Assembly (NCBI RefSeq): GCF_030246945.1
Contig: NZ_CP126742.1
Coordinates: 2,790,001 to 2,854,000, forward strand
Length of the DNA: 64,000 nt
Direction of reading: 5' to 3'
Source: Microbacterium sp. zg-Y1090
GTDB lineage: Bacteria; Actinomycetota; Actinomycetes; Actinomycetales; Microbacteriaceae
Shown here: piece after piece, positions 1 to 8,063 of the stretch
How positions within the stretch are numbered: the stretch's first letter is position 1
How the letters are laid out: every line of letters begins with the position of its first letter
The notes under the pieces: model-generated
Seen by the model: the letters and a program-made list of their open reading frames with translations, nothing else
Databases searched by the model: none
Told to the model about the DNA's origin: nothing
Translations under genes and position numbers: made by a program

Positions 1-2609
1 GCATGCACGTCCATGCGCCGTGGGCGCTGGCGGTCAACGCCCGCATCCGCGAGCGGCTGGGGGTCGAGGGTGCCGCCGTGGCGAGCGACGACGGCATCAT
101 CGCCCGCGTCCCGGACGCCGCTGCCGAGCCGCCGGGCGCCGACCTGTTCGTCTTCGACCCCGAGGAGCTGGAGCAGATCGTCACCGACGAGGTGGGCGGA
201 TCGGCTCTCTTCGCGTCCCGGTTCCGCGAGTGCGCCGCCCGGGCGCTGCTGCTGCCGCGGCTGAACCCCAACAAGCGCGCGCCGCTCTGGCAGCAGCGCC
301 AGCGCTCGGCGCAGCTGCTGGAGGTCGCCCGGCGGCATCCGACCTTCCCGATCATCCTCGAGACGCTCCGCGAGGTGCTGCAGGACGTCTACGACCTCCC
401 CGCCCTGCTGCGCATCGCGCGGTCGATCGGCGACCGCCGCATCCGCCTCGTCGAGACCGATCCCGCCCAGCCCTCGCCCTATGCGCGGGACCTGCTGTTC
501 GGCTACGTGGGCGCCTTCATGTACGAGGGCGACTCGCCCCTCGCCGAACGACGCGCCGCCGCGCTCTCGGTCGACCCGGCGCTGCTGGCGGAGCTGCTGG
601 GCAAGGTCGAGATGCGCGAGCTGCTCGATCCCGAGGTCATCGCGCAGTTCGAACGGGAGGTGCAGCGGCTCGACCCGGAGCGCCACGTGCGGGGCGTCGA
701 GGGCGTCGCCGACCTGCTGCGCCTGCTCGGGCCCCTGGACGCCGGCGAGGTCGCCGCCCGGCTCGACACCGAGACCGACCCCGATGCGGCCGGAGGCACC
801 GACGCCGACGAAGGGCGCCTGGCCGCCGCCACCGCCCACCTCGACACCCTGGTGACGGCACGACGCGCCATCCGCGTGACCGTCGGCGGGGTGGAGCGCG
901 TCGCGGCGATCGAGGATGCCGCGCGCCTGCGCGACGCCCTCGGCACCGCCCTGCCGGTGGGGCTTCCCACCGCGTTCCTCGAACCGATCGCCGACCCGCT
1001 GGCCGACCTCGTCGCCCGGCATGCGCGCACGCACGGCCCGTTCCGCGCGTCGGCCGTGGCCGCGCGCCTGGGCCTCGGCCCCGCGGTGGCGCGTCAGGCG
1101 CTGCAGCGGCTGGAATCCCAGGGGCGGGTGTCGGCCGGGTTCTTCCTCCCCGAGACGATGTCGACCGGCGCCGCCGACGAGGGCGAGTGGTGCGACAGCG
1201 AGGTGCTGCGGCGCCTGCGCATGCGCTCGCTCGCGGCGATCCGGGGCAGCGTCGAGCCGGTCTCCCCCGAGGCGTACGCCCGCTTTCTGCCGGTGTGGCA
1301 GCACGTCACCCGGCCGCTGGAGGGCATCGACGGGGTCGTGGCCGTGATCGAGCAGCTGGCCGGGGTGCCGATCCCCGCCAGCGCGTGGGAATCGCTCGTG
1401 CTGCCGTCGCGCGTGCGCGACTACGCGCCGGGCATGCTCGACGAACTCACCGCCACCGGCGAGGTGCTGTGGTCGGGGCACGGCTCGCTCCCCGGCCGCG
1501 ACGGGTGGATCGCCCTGCATGTGGCCGACGCCGCGCCCCTGACCCTCGCCGCTCCCGACGACGACCTCGCCGAAGCCCGGGAGTCCGGCGCGGACGGCCT
1601 CGAAGCCCGCATCGTCGCCGCCCTCGCCGGCGGGGGCGCGTACTTCGCGGCGCAGCTGCGCCAGCTGGCGGATGCCGAGAACGAGCAGTCCGTCATCGAG
1701 GCGCTGTGGAACCTCACCTGGCAGGGCCGCATCACCAACGACACGTTCGCCCCGGTGCGCACGCTCCTCGCCGGCGGCTCGCAGGCCCACCGCACCGCGC
1801 GACGCACCCCCCGGGCGCGGCTGTACCGGGGAACGGCGCTGCCGCGTCCGACCGGCGCCGCCCCGCCCCGCCCTCCCGCGCTCGGCGGCCGGTGGTCGCT
1901 GCTGCCCTCGCCCGAATCCGACGCCTCCGCCCGGGCGACGGCGACGGCGAGCCTGCTGCTGGACCGCTACGGCGTCGTCACCCGCGGCAGCGTGCAGTCC
2001 GAGGGCGTCCCCGGCGGCTTCGCCCAGACCTACCGGGTGCTCGCCGGTTTCGAAGAGGCCGGACACTGCCGCCGCGGCTACGTCATCGAGAAGCTCGGCG
2101 CCGCCCAGTTCGCGGCCTCGGCGACCGTCGACCGGCTGCGCGAGTTCGCCGGCGTCGCCGACCCGCCGCCGCTGCGCGCGGTGACCCTCGCGGCCACCGA
2201 CCCGGCCAACCCGTACGGCGCGGCGCTGGGCTGGCCGGCGCTGGACGGCGTCTCCCACCGCCCCGGCCGCAAGGCGGGGGGTCTCGTGGTGCTCGTCGAC
2301 GGCACCCTCACTCTCTACCTCGAGCGCGGCGGCCGATCGGCGCTGGCGTTCACCGACGACGAGGCCGCGCTCTCCGCCGCGGCCGCCGACCTCGTCGCCA
2401 CGGCGCGCGCGCGGCGGCTGGACACCCTGACGATCGAGCAGGTCAACGGCGAGTTCGTCTACGGCACCGCGGTCGGGCGCGCCCTCCGGACCGCCGGCTT
2501 CGTCGAGGCGACGCGCGGGCTGACCCTGCGCAAGGTCACGGCGGGCACGGCGCTGCGCTCCCCGCACGGCACGGCGCCGACGGGCGCACGCGGGGCGACG
2601 GATGCCTGA
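1..2609 (+). CDS. lhr: ATP-dependent helicase Lhr, C-terminal part (5' end outside window)
   Basis: This is the C-terminal ~868 residues of a large Lhr-type superfamily 2 DNA helicase; family members run to about 1,500 residues, so the RecA-like motor domains lie upstream of the window. The visible part has the Lhr-specific region starting with HAPWALAVNARIRERLG, an NPNKRAPLWQQRQRS stretch typical of the family, a winged-helix-like region and the long Lhr C-terminal domain ending near residue 850. Family role: 3'-5' translocase linked to DNA repair. The stop codon overlaps the start of nei by eight bases, so the two genes are probably co-transcribed; the lhr-nei pairing is also found in mycobacteria. 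The frame is open to the window edge, so the first in-frame ATG at base 3 is not a real start. Confidence 0.93.
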   Translation, partial: MHVHAPWALAVNARIRERLGVEGAAVASDDGIIARVPDAAAEPPGADLFVFDPEELEQIVTDEVGGSALFASRFRECAARALLLPRLNPNKRAPLWQQRQRSAQLLEVARRHPTFPIILETLREVLQDVYDLPALLRIARSIGDRRIRLVETDPAQPSPYARDLLFGYVGAFMYEGDSPLAERRAAALSVDPALLAELLGKVEMRELLDPEVIAQFEREVQRLDPERHVRGVEGVADLLRLLGPLDAGEVAARLDTETDPDAAGGTDADEGRLAAATAHLDTLVTARRAIRVTVGGVERVAAIEDAARLRDALGTALPVGLPTAFLEPIADPLADLVARHARTHGPFRASAVAARLGLGPAVARQALQRLESQGRVSAGFFLPETMSTGAADEGEWCDSEVLRRLRMRSLAAIRGSVEPVSPEAYARFLPVWQHVTRPLEGIDGVVAVIEQLAGVPIPASAWESLVLPSRVRDYAPGMLDELTATGEVLWSGHGSLPGRDGWIALHVADAAPLTLAAPDDDLAEARESGADGLEARIVAALAGGGAYFAAQLRQLADAENEQSVIEALWNLTWQGRITNDTFAPVRTLLAGGSQAHRTARRTPRARLYRGTALPRPTGAAPPRPPALGGRWSLLPSPESDASARATATASLLLDRYGVVTRGSVQSEGVPGGFAQTYRVLAGFEEAGHCRRGYVIEKLGAAQFAASATVDRLREFAGVADPPPLRAVTLAATDPANPYGAALGWPALDGVSHRPGRKAGGLVVLVDGTLTLYLERGGRSALAFTDDEAALSAAAADLVATARARRLDTLTIEQVNGEFVYGTAVGRALRTAGFVEATRGLTLRKVTAGTALRSPHGTAPTGARGATDA

Positions 2610-3375
2610 GGGCGACACCGTCTTCCGCACCGCCCGGCGCCTGAACGACGCCCTCGCCGGCGGGGTCATCACGCGGTTCGACATCCGGGTGCCCGGCAGC
2701 GCCACCGCGGATCTGCGCGGTGAGACCGTGCACGACGTCGTCGCCCGCGGCAAGCACCTGCTGCTGCGGGCGGGCGCCATGAGCCTCCACTCCCACCTGA
2801 AGATGGAGGGCGAGTGGCACGTCTACTCCCCCGACGGCCGGTGGCGCCGCCCCGGGTACACCGCGCGGGCGATCGTCGGCACCGCCGAGGCGGATGCCGT
2901 CGGCTTCGACCTGGCGATGGTCGAGGTGCTGCCGACCTCCGCCGAGGACAGGGTCGTCGGCCACCTCGGGCCTGATCCGCTCAGCGATCACTGGGACGCC
3001 GCCGAAGCCGCGCGCCGTCTCGCGGCGGACGACAGGGCCGTGCACGTCGCGCTGCTGGATCAGCGCAACGTCGCCGGCTTCGGCAACGTGTACGCCAACG
3101 AGGTGCTGTTCGTCCGCGGCATCCTGCCCGACACCCCCGCCTCGACGGTCGACGTCGCCGGGGTGATCGACACCGGCGCACGCATGATCCGCACCAACCG
3201 CGATCGATCGCGGCGGGTGTTCACCGGCGATGCGCGCCCGGGGCAGGGAATGTGGGTCTACGGCCGCGACGGCAAACCCTGCCGCCGGTGCGGCACCCTC
3301 GTGCGCTCGAGCTCGCTCGGCGCGCGGCCCACCTCGGATCGCAACGTGTTCTGGTGTCCGGTCTGCCAGCACTGA
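2602..3375 (+). CDS. nei: Endonuclease VIII-like DNA glycosylase/AP lyase (Nei/Fpg family)
   Basis: A bifunctional DNA glycosylase of 257 residues that removes oxidised bases and cleaves the abasic site. The protein begins MPEGDTVFR: after Met removal, Pro2 is the Schiff-base nucleophile and Glu3 the catalytic acid. A conserved lysine sits in the GKHLLLR segment, the H2TH region follows (LLDQRNVAGFGNVYANE), and a C-terminal zinc finger has the pattern CRRC...CPVC. PEGDT rather than PELPE at the N-terminus points to the Nei branch instead of MutM. The start overlaps the end of lhr, giving translational coupling. The actinobacterial Nei1/Nei2 subclass cannot be fixed by eye. Confidence 0.93.
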   Translation: MPEGDTVFRTARRLNDALAGGVITRFDIRVPGSATADLRGETVHDVVARGKHLLLRAGAMSLHSHLKMEGEWHVYSPDGRWRRPGYTARAIVGTAEADAVGFDLAMVEVLPTSAEDRVVGHLGPDPLSDHWDAAEAARRLAADDRAVHVALLDQRNVAGFGNVYANEVLFVRGILPDTPASTVDVAGVIDTGARMIRTNRDRSRRVFTGDARPGQGMWVYGRDGKPCRRCGTLVRSSSLGARPTSDRNVFWCPVCQH

Positions 3376-3396
3376 CGGGCCGCGCGCCCGCCGTCG

Positions 3397-4029
3397 TCAT
3401 CGACCGATGTACCGCCCGGGACGGTGGTTGAGCGCCAGGACGAGGTTCAGCAGCACCGCACCGAGCGCGCTGAGCACGACGTTCGGCCACGGCACCACCA
3501 GCAGTGCGGACAGCACGACGAGCACGTCGAAGACCATGAGCGTCCAGCCGGCACGGAAGCCCGTGGCGTCCTGCACGACGAGGGCGACGATGTTGAACCC
3601 GCCCAGGCTCCCGCCGTGGCGGAAGACGATGAGCAGCCCGATGCCGCACATGAGGTTGCCGGCCAGCGTGCCGTAGACCGGGTTCAGCTCCGCGATCGCG
3701 AAGAACGCCTCATGCACGACGGAGAACCCCGACACGAGCGCGATCGCGACGACCGTACGCAGGGTGAACCGCCACCCCTTCTTCCAGATCGCCAGCACCG
3801 CGAACGGCAGATTGATCACGGCGAACAGCAGCCAGAACGGCCATGTGGTGGCGAAGCCCAGCAGCAGGGACAGGCCCGCCGTGCCGCCCGTCACCGCCTC
3901 GGAGGCGTTGAGCAGGAACAGCCCGAAGGATGCCGTGAAGGTGCCGGTCAGCATGCCCAGAATGTCCTCGGGCACGCTGTGCACCACCTGCGTGCGGTCG
4001 AACACCAGCGAGGGCCCGGTCTCAGTCAC
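3397..4029 (-). CDS. YitT-like multi-pass membrane protein
   Basis: A hydrophobic protein of about 210 residues with five to six predicted membrane segments, resembling the YitT/YczE-type integral membrane family of unknown function. It has a helix pair near residues 20-70, a GGTAGLSLLLGF loop and the motif FRHGGSLGGFNIVALVVQD in the second half, a hallmark of YitT-type proteins. The open frame extends far upstream, but membrane homology begins just after VTETGPSL, so GTG 4029 is chosen; a GAGGAT -10-like hexamer lies six bases before it. The gene converges on nei with a 21-bp gap. Function is not inferred beyond membrane location. Confidence 0.82.
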   Translation of the reverse strand: MTETGPSLVFDRTQVVHSVPEDILGMLTGTFTASFGLFLLNASEAVTGGTAGLSLLLGFATTWPFWLLFAVINLPFAVLAIWKKGWRFTLRTVVAIALVSGFSVVHEAFFAIAELNPVYGTLAGNLMCGIGLLIVFRHGGSLGGFNIVALVVQDATGFRAGWTLMVFDVLVVLSALLVVPWPNVVLSALGAVLLNLVLALNHRPGRYIGR

Positions 4030-4125
4030 ACCCCCATCCTCGCAGGATGTCCATGTGCGGGAATGAATCCCTCTGGATCGGCGTTCTTCCAAGTCCGGCG
4101 CCAACAGGCGCTGCAGGAGGGGACT

Positions 4126-4533
4126 GTGGGAAAGAACTACGTCGACATCGAGAACGACCGCGGCGAGACGCTGCGCTACCGCAAGCACGTCAATGGGCGC
4201 GGGCTGATCGCGCACGGGGCGAAGGTGCACGCGACGGCGCTCGTCGAAGCAGGAGCGTACGTCGAGCCCGGCTGCGAAGTCGGCGCGGGTGTGCGCATCC
4301 GTCGCGGTGCGTGGATCGAACCCGACGCCGTCATCGGCCCGAACGTCGAGATCGCAGAACTGGCCCACGTGGGCTCGGGAGCCGCGATCGGTGCGGGCGC
4401 GAAGATCGGCATCCGCACCTCTGTCGGCGCTCACGCGCAGGTGGTCACCGGGTCGCTCATCGGCGACGGCGAGATCGTCGGCGACGGCGAGAGGGTCGCC
4501 ACCGACCGTCGCGGGCTGCGTCTCGCGGCCTAG
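4126..4533 (+). CDS. Hexapeptide-repeat (left-handed beta-helix) protein, acyltransferase-like
   Basis: A protein of 135 residues built largely of isoleucine/valine-spaced hexapeptide repeats (GAKVHATALVEAGAYVEPG, EVGAGVRIRRG, VIGPNVEIAELAHVG, AKIGIRTSVG and on), which fold as a left-handed parallel beta-helix. This scaffold occurs in acyltransferases and gamma-class carbonic anhydrases. No separate catalytic domain or obvious catalytic histidine motif is visible, so the activity is unknown. GTG 4126 is chosen because GGAGGGG lies just upstream and the beta-helix sequence begins soon after. The frame is open upstream over the antisense of the YitT-like gene, but that extension has no recognisable content. 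Confidence 0.8.
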   Translation: MGKNYVDIENDRGETLRYRKHVNGRGLIAHGAKVHATALVEAGAYVEPGCEVGAGVRIRRGAWIEPDAVIGPNVEIAELAHVGSGAAIGAGAKIGIRTSVGAHAQVVTGSLIGDGEIVGDGERVATDRRGLRLAA

Positions 4534-4598
4534 CCCGGGCGCCCGGCCTGGCCGCTGAGCCTCGCCGGCGCCGGTCACGCGGCATCCGCCGCCGCCGA

Positions 4599-4604
4599 TA
4601 GGCT
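4599..4604 (+). promoter_or_regulatory. -10 box TAGGCT of a leaderless promoter
   Basis: TAGGCT fits the actinobacterial TANNNT -10 pattern and is exactly six bases before the GTG start of the thermonuclease gene, so transcription would begin at the start codon. Confidence 0.55.
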
Positions 4605-4610
4605 CGCGAC

Positions 4611-5219
4611 GTGACCCGCATCATCCTCACCACGATGGCGGCGATGCTCGTGGTGTTCGCCCTGGTCTTCGGCCTCTGGCAACAGTTCGCCGAGCCGGAG
4701 GACCGAGCAGACTCGCTGACGCCCGGGCCGTCCGATGCCCTCGTCGGGGTGCCCGAGCCCCGCGATGTCGCTCCTGTCGAGGCCGCCCCGGTGGCGGTGC
4801 CGTTGCCCGCCGACGCCGTCGCGCTCACGGTCGAGCGCATCGTCGACGGCGACACCATCCGCGCCGTCGCACCCGGTGGCGACGGCGAGTCACTGCGCAT
4901 CCGCCTCATCGGCATCGACACCCCGGAGATGGATCCCACGCAGTGCTGGGCGCCCGAGGCCACCGATGCCCTCGCGGCGCTCATCCCGCCGGGCTCCACC
5001 GTCTGGGCGGCCCCCGATGTGGAGGACCGCGACCGGTACGACCGGCTGCTGCGCTATCTGTGGACTCCGGACGGGCGATTCGTGAACCTCGAACTGGCCG
5101 CGGCCGGCGCCGCGGACACGCTGAGCATCGCCCCGAACACCACGCACGCGGCCACGCTGGCCGCCTCGGTCGCCGCCGCCCAGCAGGCGGGCACCGGGAT
5201 GTGGGGGGCGTGCGGCTGA
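4611..5219 (+). CDS. Thermonuclease (staphylococcal nuclease-like), membrane-anchored or secreted
   Basis: A 202-residue protein with one N-terminal hydrophobic segment (residues 3-22, signal peptide or anchor), a Pro/Ala-rich linker to about residue 65, then a staphylococcal-nuclease-like OB fold. Family signatures are VDGDTIR, RIRLIGIDTPEM and DRYDRLLRYLW, which supply the Ca2+-binding Asp and the catalytic Arg/Glu region. Expected activity is Ca2+-dependent cleavage of DNA and RNA outside the membrane. GTG 4611 is supported by TAGGCT exactly six bases upstream. The gene converges on the DUF1304 gene with a 6-bp gap. Confidence 0.88.
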   Translation: MTRIILTTMAAMLVVFALVFGLWQQFAEPEDRADSLTPGPSDALVGVPEPRDVAPVEAAPVAVPLPADAVALTVERIVDGDTIRAVAPGGDGESLRIRLIGIDTPEMDPTQCWAPEATDALAALIPPGSTVWAAPDVEDRDRYDRLLRYLWTPDGRFVNLELAAAGAADTLSIAPNTTHAATLAASVAAAQQAGTGMWGACG

Positions 5220-5230
5220 GGCCCCTCAGC
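5215..5230. terminator. Small inverted repeat over two convergent stops
   Basis: GCTGAG and CTCAGC form a 6-bp stem with a GCCC loop, covering the stop codons of the thermonuclease and DUF1304 genes. No T-tract follows, so it is only a weak bidirectional terminator candidate. Confidence 0.35.
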
Positions 5231-5630
5231 GCGCCACGAGCAGCAGCACGATGCCGATCAGCGGCAGGGTGCCCTGCACGGCGGCCGGACGGAGGTAGCG
5301 TGCCCCCGTCGTGACGAGCACGACAGCGGCGGCGAGCATCGAACCGAGGCTGAAAAGCATGAGCGTGTAACCGGCGACGGCCATCGGCGTGTCCCCACCC
5401 GCGCCTGCGGCGCCGTACAGCACCGCCCCCAGCGCCGCCCCCACCGCCAGGAAGAGGTTGTAGAAGCCCTGGTTGTAGGCCATCGACCGCGTCGTCTCCG
5501 CTGCCGCCTGGTCTGCCACTCCGAAGCGCTGCCACACAGGCGGGCGCGTCCACAGGACGCTCTCCATCGTGAAGATCACCACGTGCAGCACCGCCGCCAG
5601 CACCGCCACCACGATTCCTGCGATCGCCAT
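5226..5630 (-). CDS. DUF1304 family membrane protein
   Basis: A 134-residue protein with four predicted membrane helices that matches the DUF1304 pattern: an N-terminal helix followed by FTMESVLW, the conserved MAYNQGFYNLFLAVGA, and a C-terminal helix pair. The family is widespread in bacteria and has no established function. ATG 5630 is supported by a TAGGGT -10 box exactly six bases upstream on the same strand. The gene is divergent from the LysR-effector-like gene, with both putative -10 boxes in the short gap between them. Confidence 0.87.
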   Translation of the reverse strand: MAIAGIVVAVLAAVLHVVIFTMESVLWTRPPVWQRFGVADQAAAETTRSMAYNQGFYNLFLAVGAALGAVLYGAAGAGGDTPMAVAGYTLMLFSLGSMLAAAVVLVTTGARYLRPAAVQGTLPLIGIVLLLVAR

Positions 5631-5636
5631 GCCGTG

Positions 5637-5642
5637 ACCCTA
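5637..5642 (-). promoter_or_regulatory. -10 box TAGGGT of a leaderless promoter
   Basis: TAGGGT on the minus strand lies six bases before the ATG of the DUF1304 gene. Confidence 0.5.
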
Positions 5643-5652
5643 GCGCGCGGGC

Positions 5653-5658
5653 TACGCT
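5653..5658 (+). promoter_or_regulatory. -10 box TACGCT of a leaderless promoter
   Basis: TACGCT lies six bases before ATG 5665 and diverges from the DUF1304 promoter within a 34-bp gap. Confidence 0.5.
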
Positions 5659-5664
5659 TCTGTA

Positions 5665-6429
5665 ATGGCACGAGGCGGCAGCGGACGATCCCACGGCACC
5701 CCCCGCCGGCCCGCCGCACGGCCCGCCGGCAAGGGCGCGAAGGCCGCGCAGGCCGGCAAGGCGGCGAAGGGCGCGCACCGGCCGCAACGCCCTGCGGCGC
5801 CGCGCGCCGAGCCCTCCCCCGAGGCGGCCGTGGCGCCCGGCCCGTTCCGCCTCGGCGCGATCCCCGGCGCCACCCCCGGCAAGTGGATCGACCTCTGGAC
5901 GCAGCGGATGCCGCGCAACCCGCTGGAGCTCGTGCCGTTGACGGTGGCCTGGCAGCGCGAGGCCCTCACCTCGGGCGAGGTCGACGCCGCCCTGGTGCGC
6001 ACCCCGATCGATGCCGTCGGGCTCTCGGCCATCCCCCTCTACGATGAGCAGCCCGTCGTCGTCTGCTCCGCCGACTCGCACCTCACCGCCGCCGAGGAGC
6101 TGACGCTCGAGGACCTCGCCGGCGAGGTGCTGATCGTCCCCGACGACGCCGTGGTCGACGCGAAGGTGCCCGGGGCCGTCCCGCCCTCGTTCGCGGCGCC
6201 CACCGACACCGCGGAGGCGGTGGAGACGGTGGCGGCGGGCGTCGGCATCCTGATCGTTCCCATGTCGCTCGCCCGACTGCATCACCGCCGCGACATCACC
6301 TTCCGCCCGCTGCGGGATGGACCGACGTCGCCGGTGGCGCTCGCCTGGCCGACGGAGGCGACGACGCCCCTCGTCGAGACGTTCATCGGCATCGTGCGCG
6401 GTCGTACGGCGAACTCGTCCCGCGGCTAG
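5665..6429 (+). CDS. LysR-type substrate-binding domain protein without HTH, with basic N-terminal tail
   Basis: This 254-residue protein starts with about 60 residues rich in Lys, Arg, Ala, Pro and Gly, with KGAKAAQAGKAAKGA-type runs like histone H1 tails. From about residue 62 (FRLGAIPGATPGKWIDLW) it follows the periplasmic-binding-like fold of LysR effector domains: LVPLTVAW, GEVDAALVRTPID, PLYDEQPVVVCSADSHL, and AAGVGILIVPMSLARLH. No helix-turn-helix is present. It could bind a small molecule and use the basic tail to contact DNA or RNA, but that is inference. ATG 5665 is supported by TACGCT six bases upstream. The glutamine amidotransferase gene follows on the same strand with its own -10 box overlapping the end of this gene. 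Confidence 0.75.
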   Translation: MARGGSGRSHGTPRRPAARPAGKGAKAAQAGKAAKGAHRPQRPAAPRAEPSPEAAVAPGPFRLGAIPGATPGKWIDLWTQRMPRNPLELVPLTVAWQREALTSGEVDAALVRTPIDAVGLSAIPLYDEQPVVVCSADSHLTAAEELTLEDLAGEVLIVPDDAVVDAKVPGAVPPSFAAPTDTAEAVETVAAGVGILIVPMSLARLHHRRDITFRPLRDGPTSPVALAWPTEATTPLVETFIGIVRGRTANSSRG

Positions 6430-6432
6430 GAT
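6427..6432 (+). promoter_or_regulatory. -10 box TAGGAT of a leaderless promoter
   Basis: TAGGAT overlaps the stop codon of the preceding gene and lies six bases before ATG 6439, so the amidotransferase gene need not depend on read-through. Confidence 0.5.
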
Positions 6433-6438
6433 CACGGC

Positions 6439-7164
6439 ATGGTGACGCTGGCGTACGTGTGTGCGCGACCGCAGGCGGGCGCCGCCGATGGGGAGTACGC
6501 CTCCTTCCGCGCGGCGATGCGCCGTGACGACCTCGAGCGCATCGACCTCGTGCGCGATGGGCTCCCCGCCGACGCCTTCGACCGGTACGCCGGCTTCGTC
6601 GTCGGCGGCAGCCCTTTCAACGTCACCGACCCGCGCTCGACGAAGACCGACGTGCAGCTGAGGGTCGAAGGCGATCTCGAGCGCATCGCCGAGCGCGCCG
6701 CCTCCGCAGCCACCGGGGCGCTGTTCACCTGTTACGGCATCGGGATCGTCACGCGCATGCTGGGCGGCGAGGTCTCGAGGGCCTACCCCGAGGACACCGG
6801 ACCCAGTGTCATCCGACTCACTCCCGCGGCAGCATCCGATCGCGTCTTCGGCGGTCTCGCCGCGCAGTTCACGGCGCTCACCGCGCACAAGGAGGGGTCG
6901 GGCGACGTGCCCCCCGGTGCGACGCTGCTCGCCACGAACGACGCCTGTCCGGTGCAGGCCTACCGCGTCGGCGACACCCTCTACGCCACCCAGTTCCACC
7001 CCGAGCCCACCGGGAGCGCGTTCACCGAGCGCATGGCGGTCTACCGCGACGACGGGTACTTCTCCGCGAACGATTACGACGCCATCGCCGCGCGGGTGGT
7101 GCGGGCCTCCCTCACCGAGCCGGTGCGCCTGCTGCAGCAGTTCGCACGCGCATTCGGCGCCTGA
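6439..7164 (+). CDS. Class I glutamine amidotransferase-like protein
   Basis: A stand-alone class I (triad) glutamine amidotransferase of 241 residues related to GuaA-type GATase domains. The nucleophile lies in FTCYGIG (Cys98) and the His-Glu pair in ATQFHPEP (His187, Glu189); an oxyanion-type GGSP loop is at about residue 57. Such proteins hydrolyse glutamine or gamma-glutamyl substrates; the acceptor is unknown and no synthetase partner is adjacent. Length is normal for the family. ATG 6439 is supported by TAGGAT six bases upstream. The 3' end lies inside a hairpin shared with the convergent TspO-like gene. Confidence 0.87.
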   Translation: MVTLAYVCARPQAGAADGEYASFRAAMRRDDLERIDLVRDGLPADAFDRYAGFVVGGSPFNVTDPRSTKTDVQLRVEGDLERIAERAASAATGALFTCYGIGIVTRMLGGEVSRAYPEDTGPSVIRLTPAAASDRVFGGLAAQFTALTAHKEGSGDVPPGATLLATNDACPVQAYRVGDTLYATQFHPEPTGSAFTERMAVYRDDGYFSANDYDAIAARVVRASLTEPVRLLQQFARAFGA

Positions 7165-7181
7165 CGCCGCCTGTCAGGCGC
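7157..7181. terminator. Hairpin spanning both convergent stop codons
   Basis: GCGCCTGAC and GTCAGGCGC form a perfect 9-bp stem with a 7-base loop. The left arm contains the amidotransferase stop and the right arm the stop of the TspO-like gene. It is a likely bidirectional transcription stop, although no clear T-tract follows. Confidence 0.55.
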
Positions 7182-8007
7182 GGTTGCGGGAGAAGTGCAC
7201 CGCCGTCACCACGATGGGGGTGAGCACGACCACGGCGGCCGCGGCCCATGCGGCGAAGGCGATCGGATCGCTGACCGGCTCATCGGCGAACCGGCCGATG
7301 CCGATCCACGTCAGTCCCCATCCCATCGCGAGGCCCGGGGCGATGCGGCCGCGGCTGGCGATCGCGATGCCCGCGCCGATGATCGCGACGACGATGAGCA
7401 CCGCGATGCCCACCGGCTCCGCCGCCTGCTCCCACTCCGCCGGTGCGATCGTGGTGAGCCACGCGGCGGTGTTCGCCACCGTGGCCAGCGCGACCCATCC
7501 CAGGTGCAGTCCCACCGTGATGTCGGTGAACAGCGCCTGGCGCACGCCGCGCGGCGGCATCGACACCGCGAGGCGGAAGGTCCACGCGAGGGCGATCAGC
7601 AGCAGCACGATGACCAGCACCGTGAGCGGGAGGGTGGCGAACTGCGCGGCGACCAGCCACAGTCCGTTCAGCACGGCGGTGAGGGCGATCCACCAGCCCA
7701 GCAGCCGCTGGCGCGCGTCGGCGCGCTGCGACGGCAGTGCCTGCCAGATCGCGTAGGCGGTCATGAGCACGTAGATGACGCTCCAGATGGAGAACGCCTG
7801 GCTGGCGGGGGCGAGATACGACGCGTCCGAATCCAGCGACCCGCCCTGCACGTCCTCCACGGGCGTACCGCCCAGCACGCCCACCCCCACGACGGCGGAG
7901 ATCAGCATGAAGACCACCGCGCTGATGACGGCGATCTGGCGGACGAGGTCGGCGGGCCGGGCCTCGGCTTCCGCCGCCCGAGGACGAGTCGTGGTCGTGG
8001 CGCTCAT
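7174..8007 (-). CDS. TspO/MBR-like (tryptophan-rich) membrane protein
   Basis: A 277-residue protein with an N-terminal cytosolic stretch of about 23 residues followed by roughly seven to eight hydrophobic helices. Tryptophan-containing segments such as FSIWSVIYVLMTAYAIWQALP, LNGLWLVAAQF and LHLGWVALATVANTAAW resemble the TspO/MBR tryptophan-rich sensory family, here in a longer actinobacterial form. The ligand is unknown; porphyrins are bound by better-studied members. ATG 8007 is supported by TAGCGT six bases upstream. It is a single-gene unit converging on the amidotransferase gene. Confidence 0.78.
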   Translation of the reverse strand: MSATTTTRPRAAEAEARPADLVRQIAVISAVVFMLISAVVGVGVLGGTPVEDVQGGSLDSDASYLAPASQAFSIWSVIYVLMTAYAIWQALPSQRADARQRLLGWWIALTAVLNGLWLVAAQFATLPLTVLVIVLLLIALAWTFRLAVSMPPRGVRQALFTDITVGLHLGWVALATVANTAAWLTTIAPAEWEQAAEPVGIAVLIVVAIIGAGIAIASRGRIAPGLAMGWGLTWIGIGRFADEPVSDPIAFAAWAAAAVVVLTPIVVTAVHFSRNRA

Positions 8008-8013
8008 CCCCTC

Positions 8014-8019
8014 ACGCTA
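8014..8019 (-). promoter_or_regulatory. -10 box TAGCGT of a leaderless promoter
   Basis: TAGCGT on the minus strand is six bases before the ATG of the TspO-like gene. Confidence 0.5.
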
Positions 8020-8063
8020 GGCGGCGATCGCCGCCGGGGCACGGGGTTGACAGGGCGGCGGCC

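Noticed and set aside
4981..6999. A 2-kb open frame on the minus strand over the LysR-like and amidotransferase genes
   Set aside because: It lacks domain content and is antisense to two recognised families with good starts and -10 boxes.
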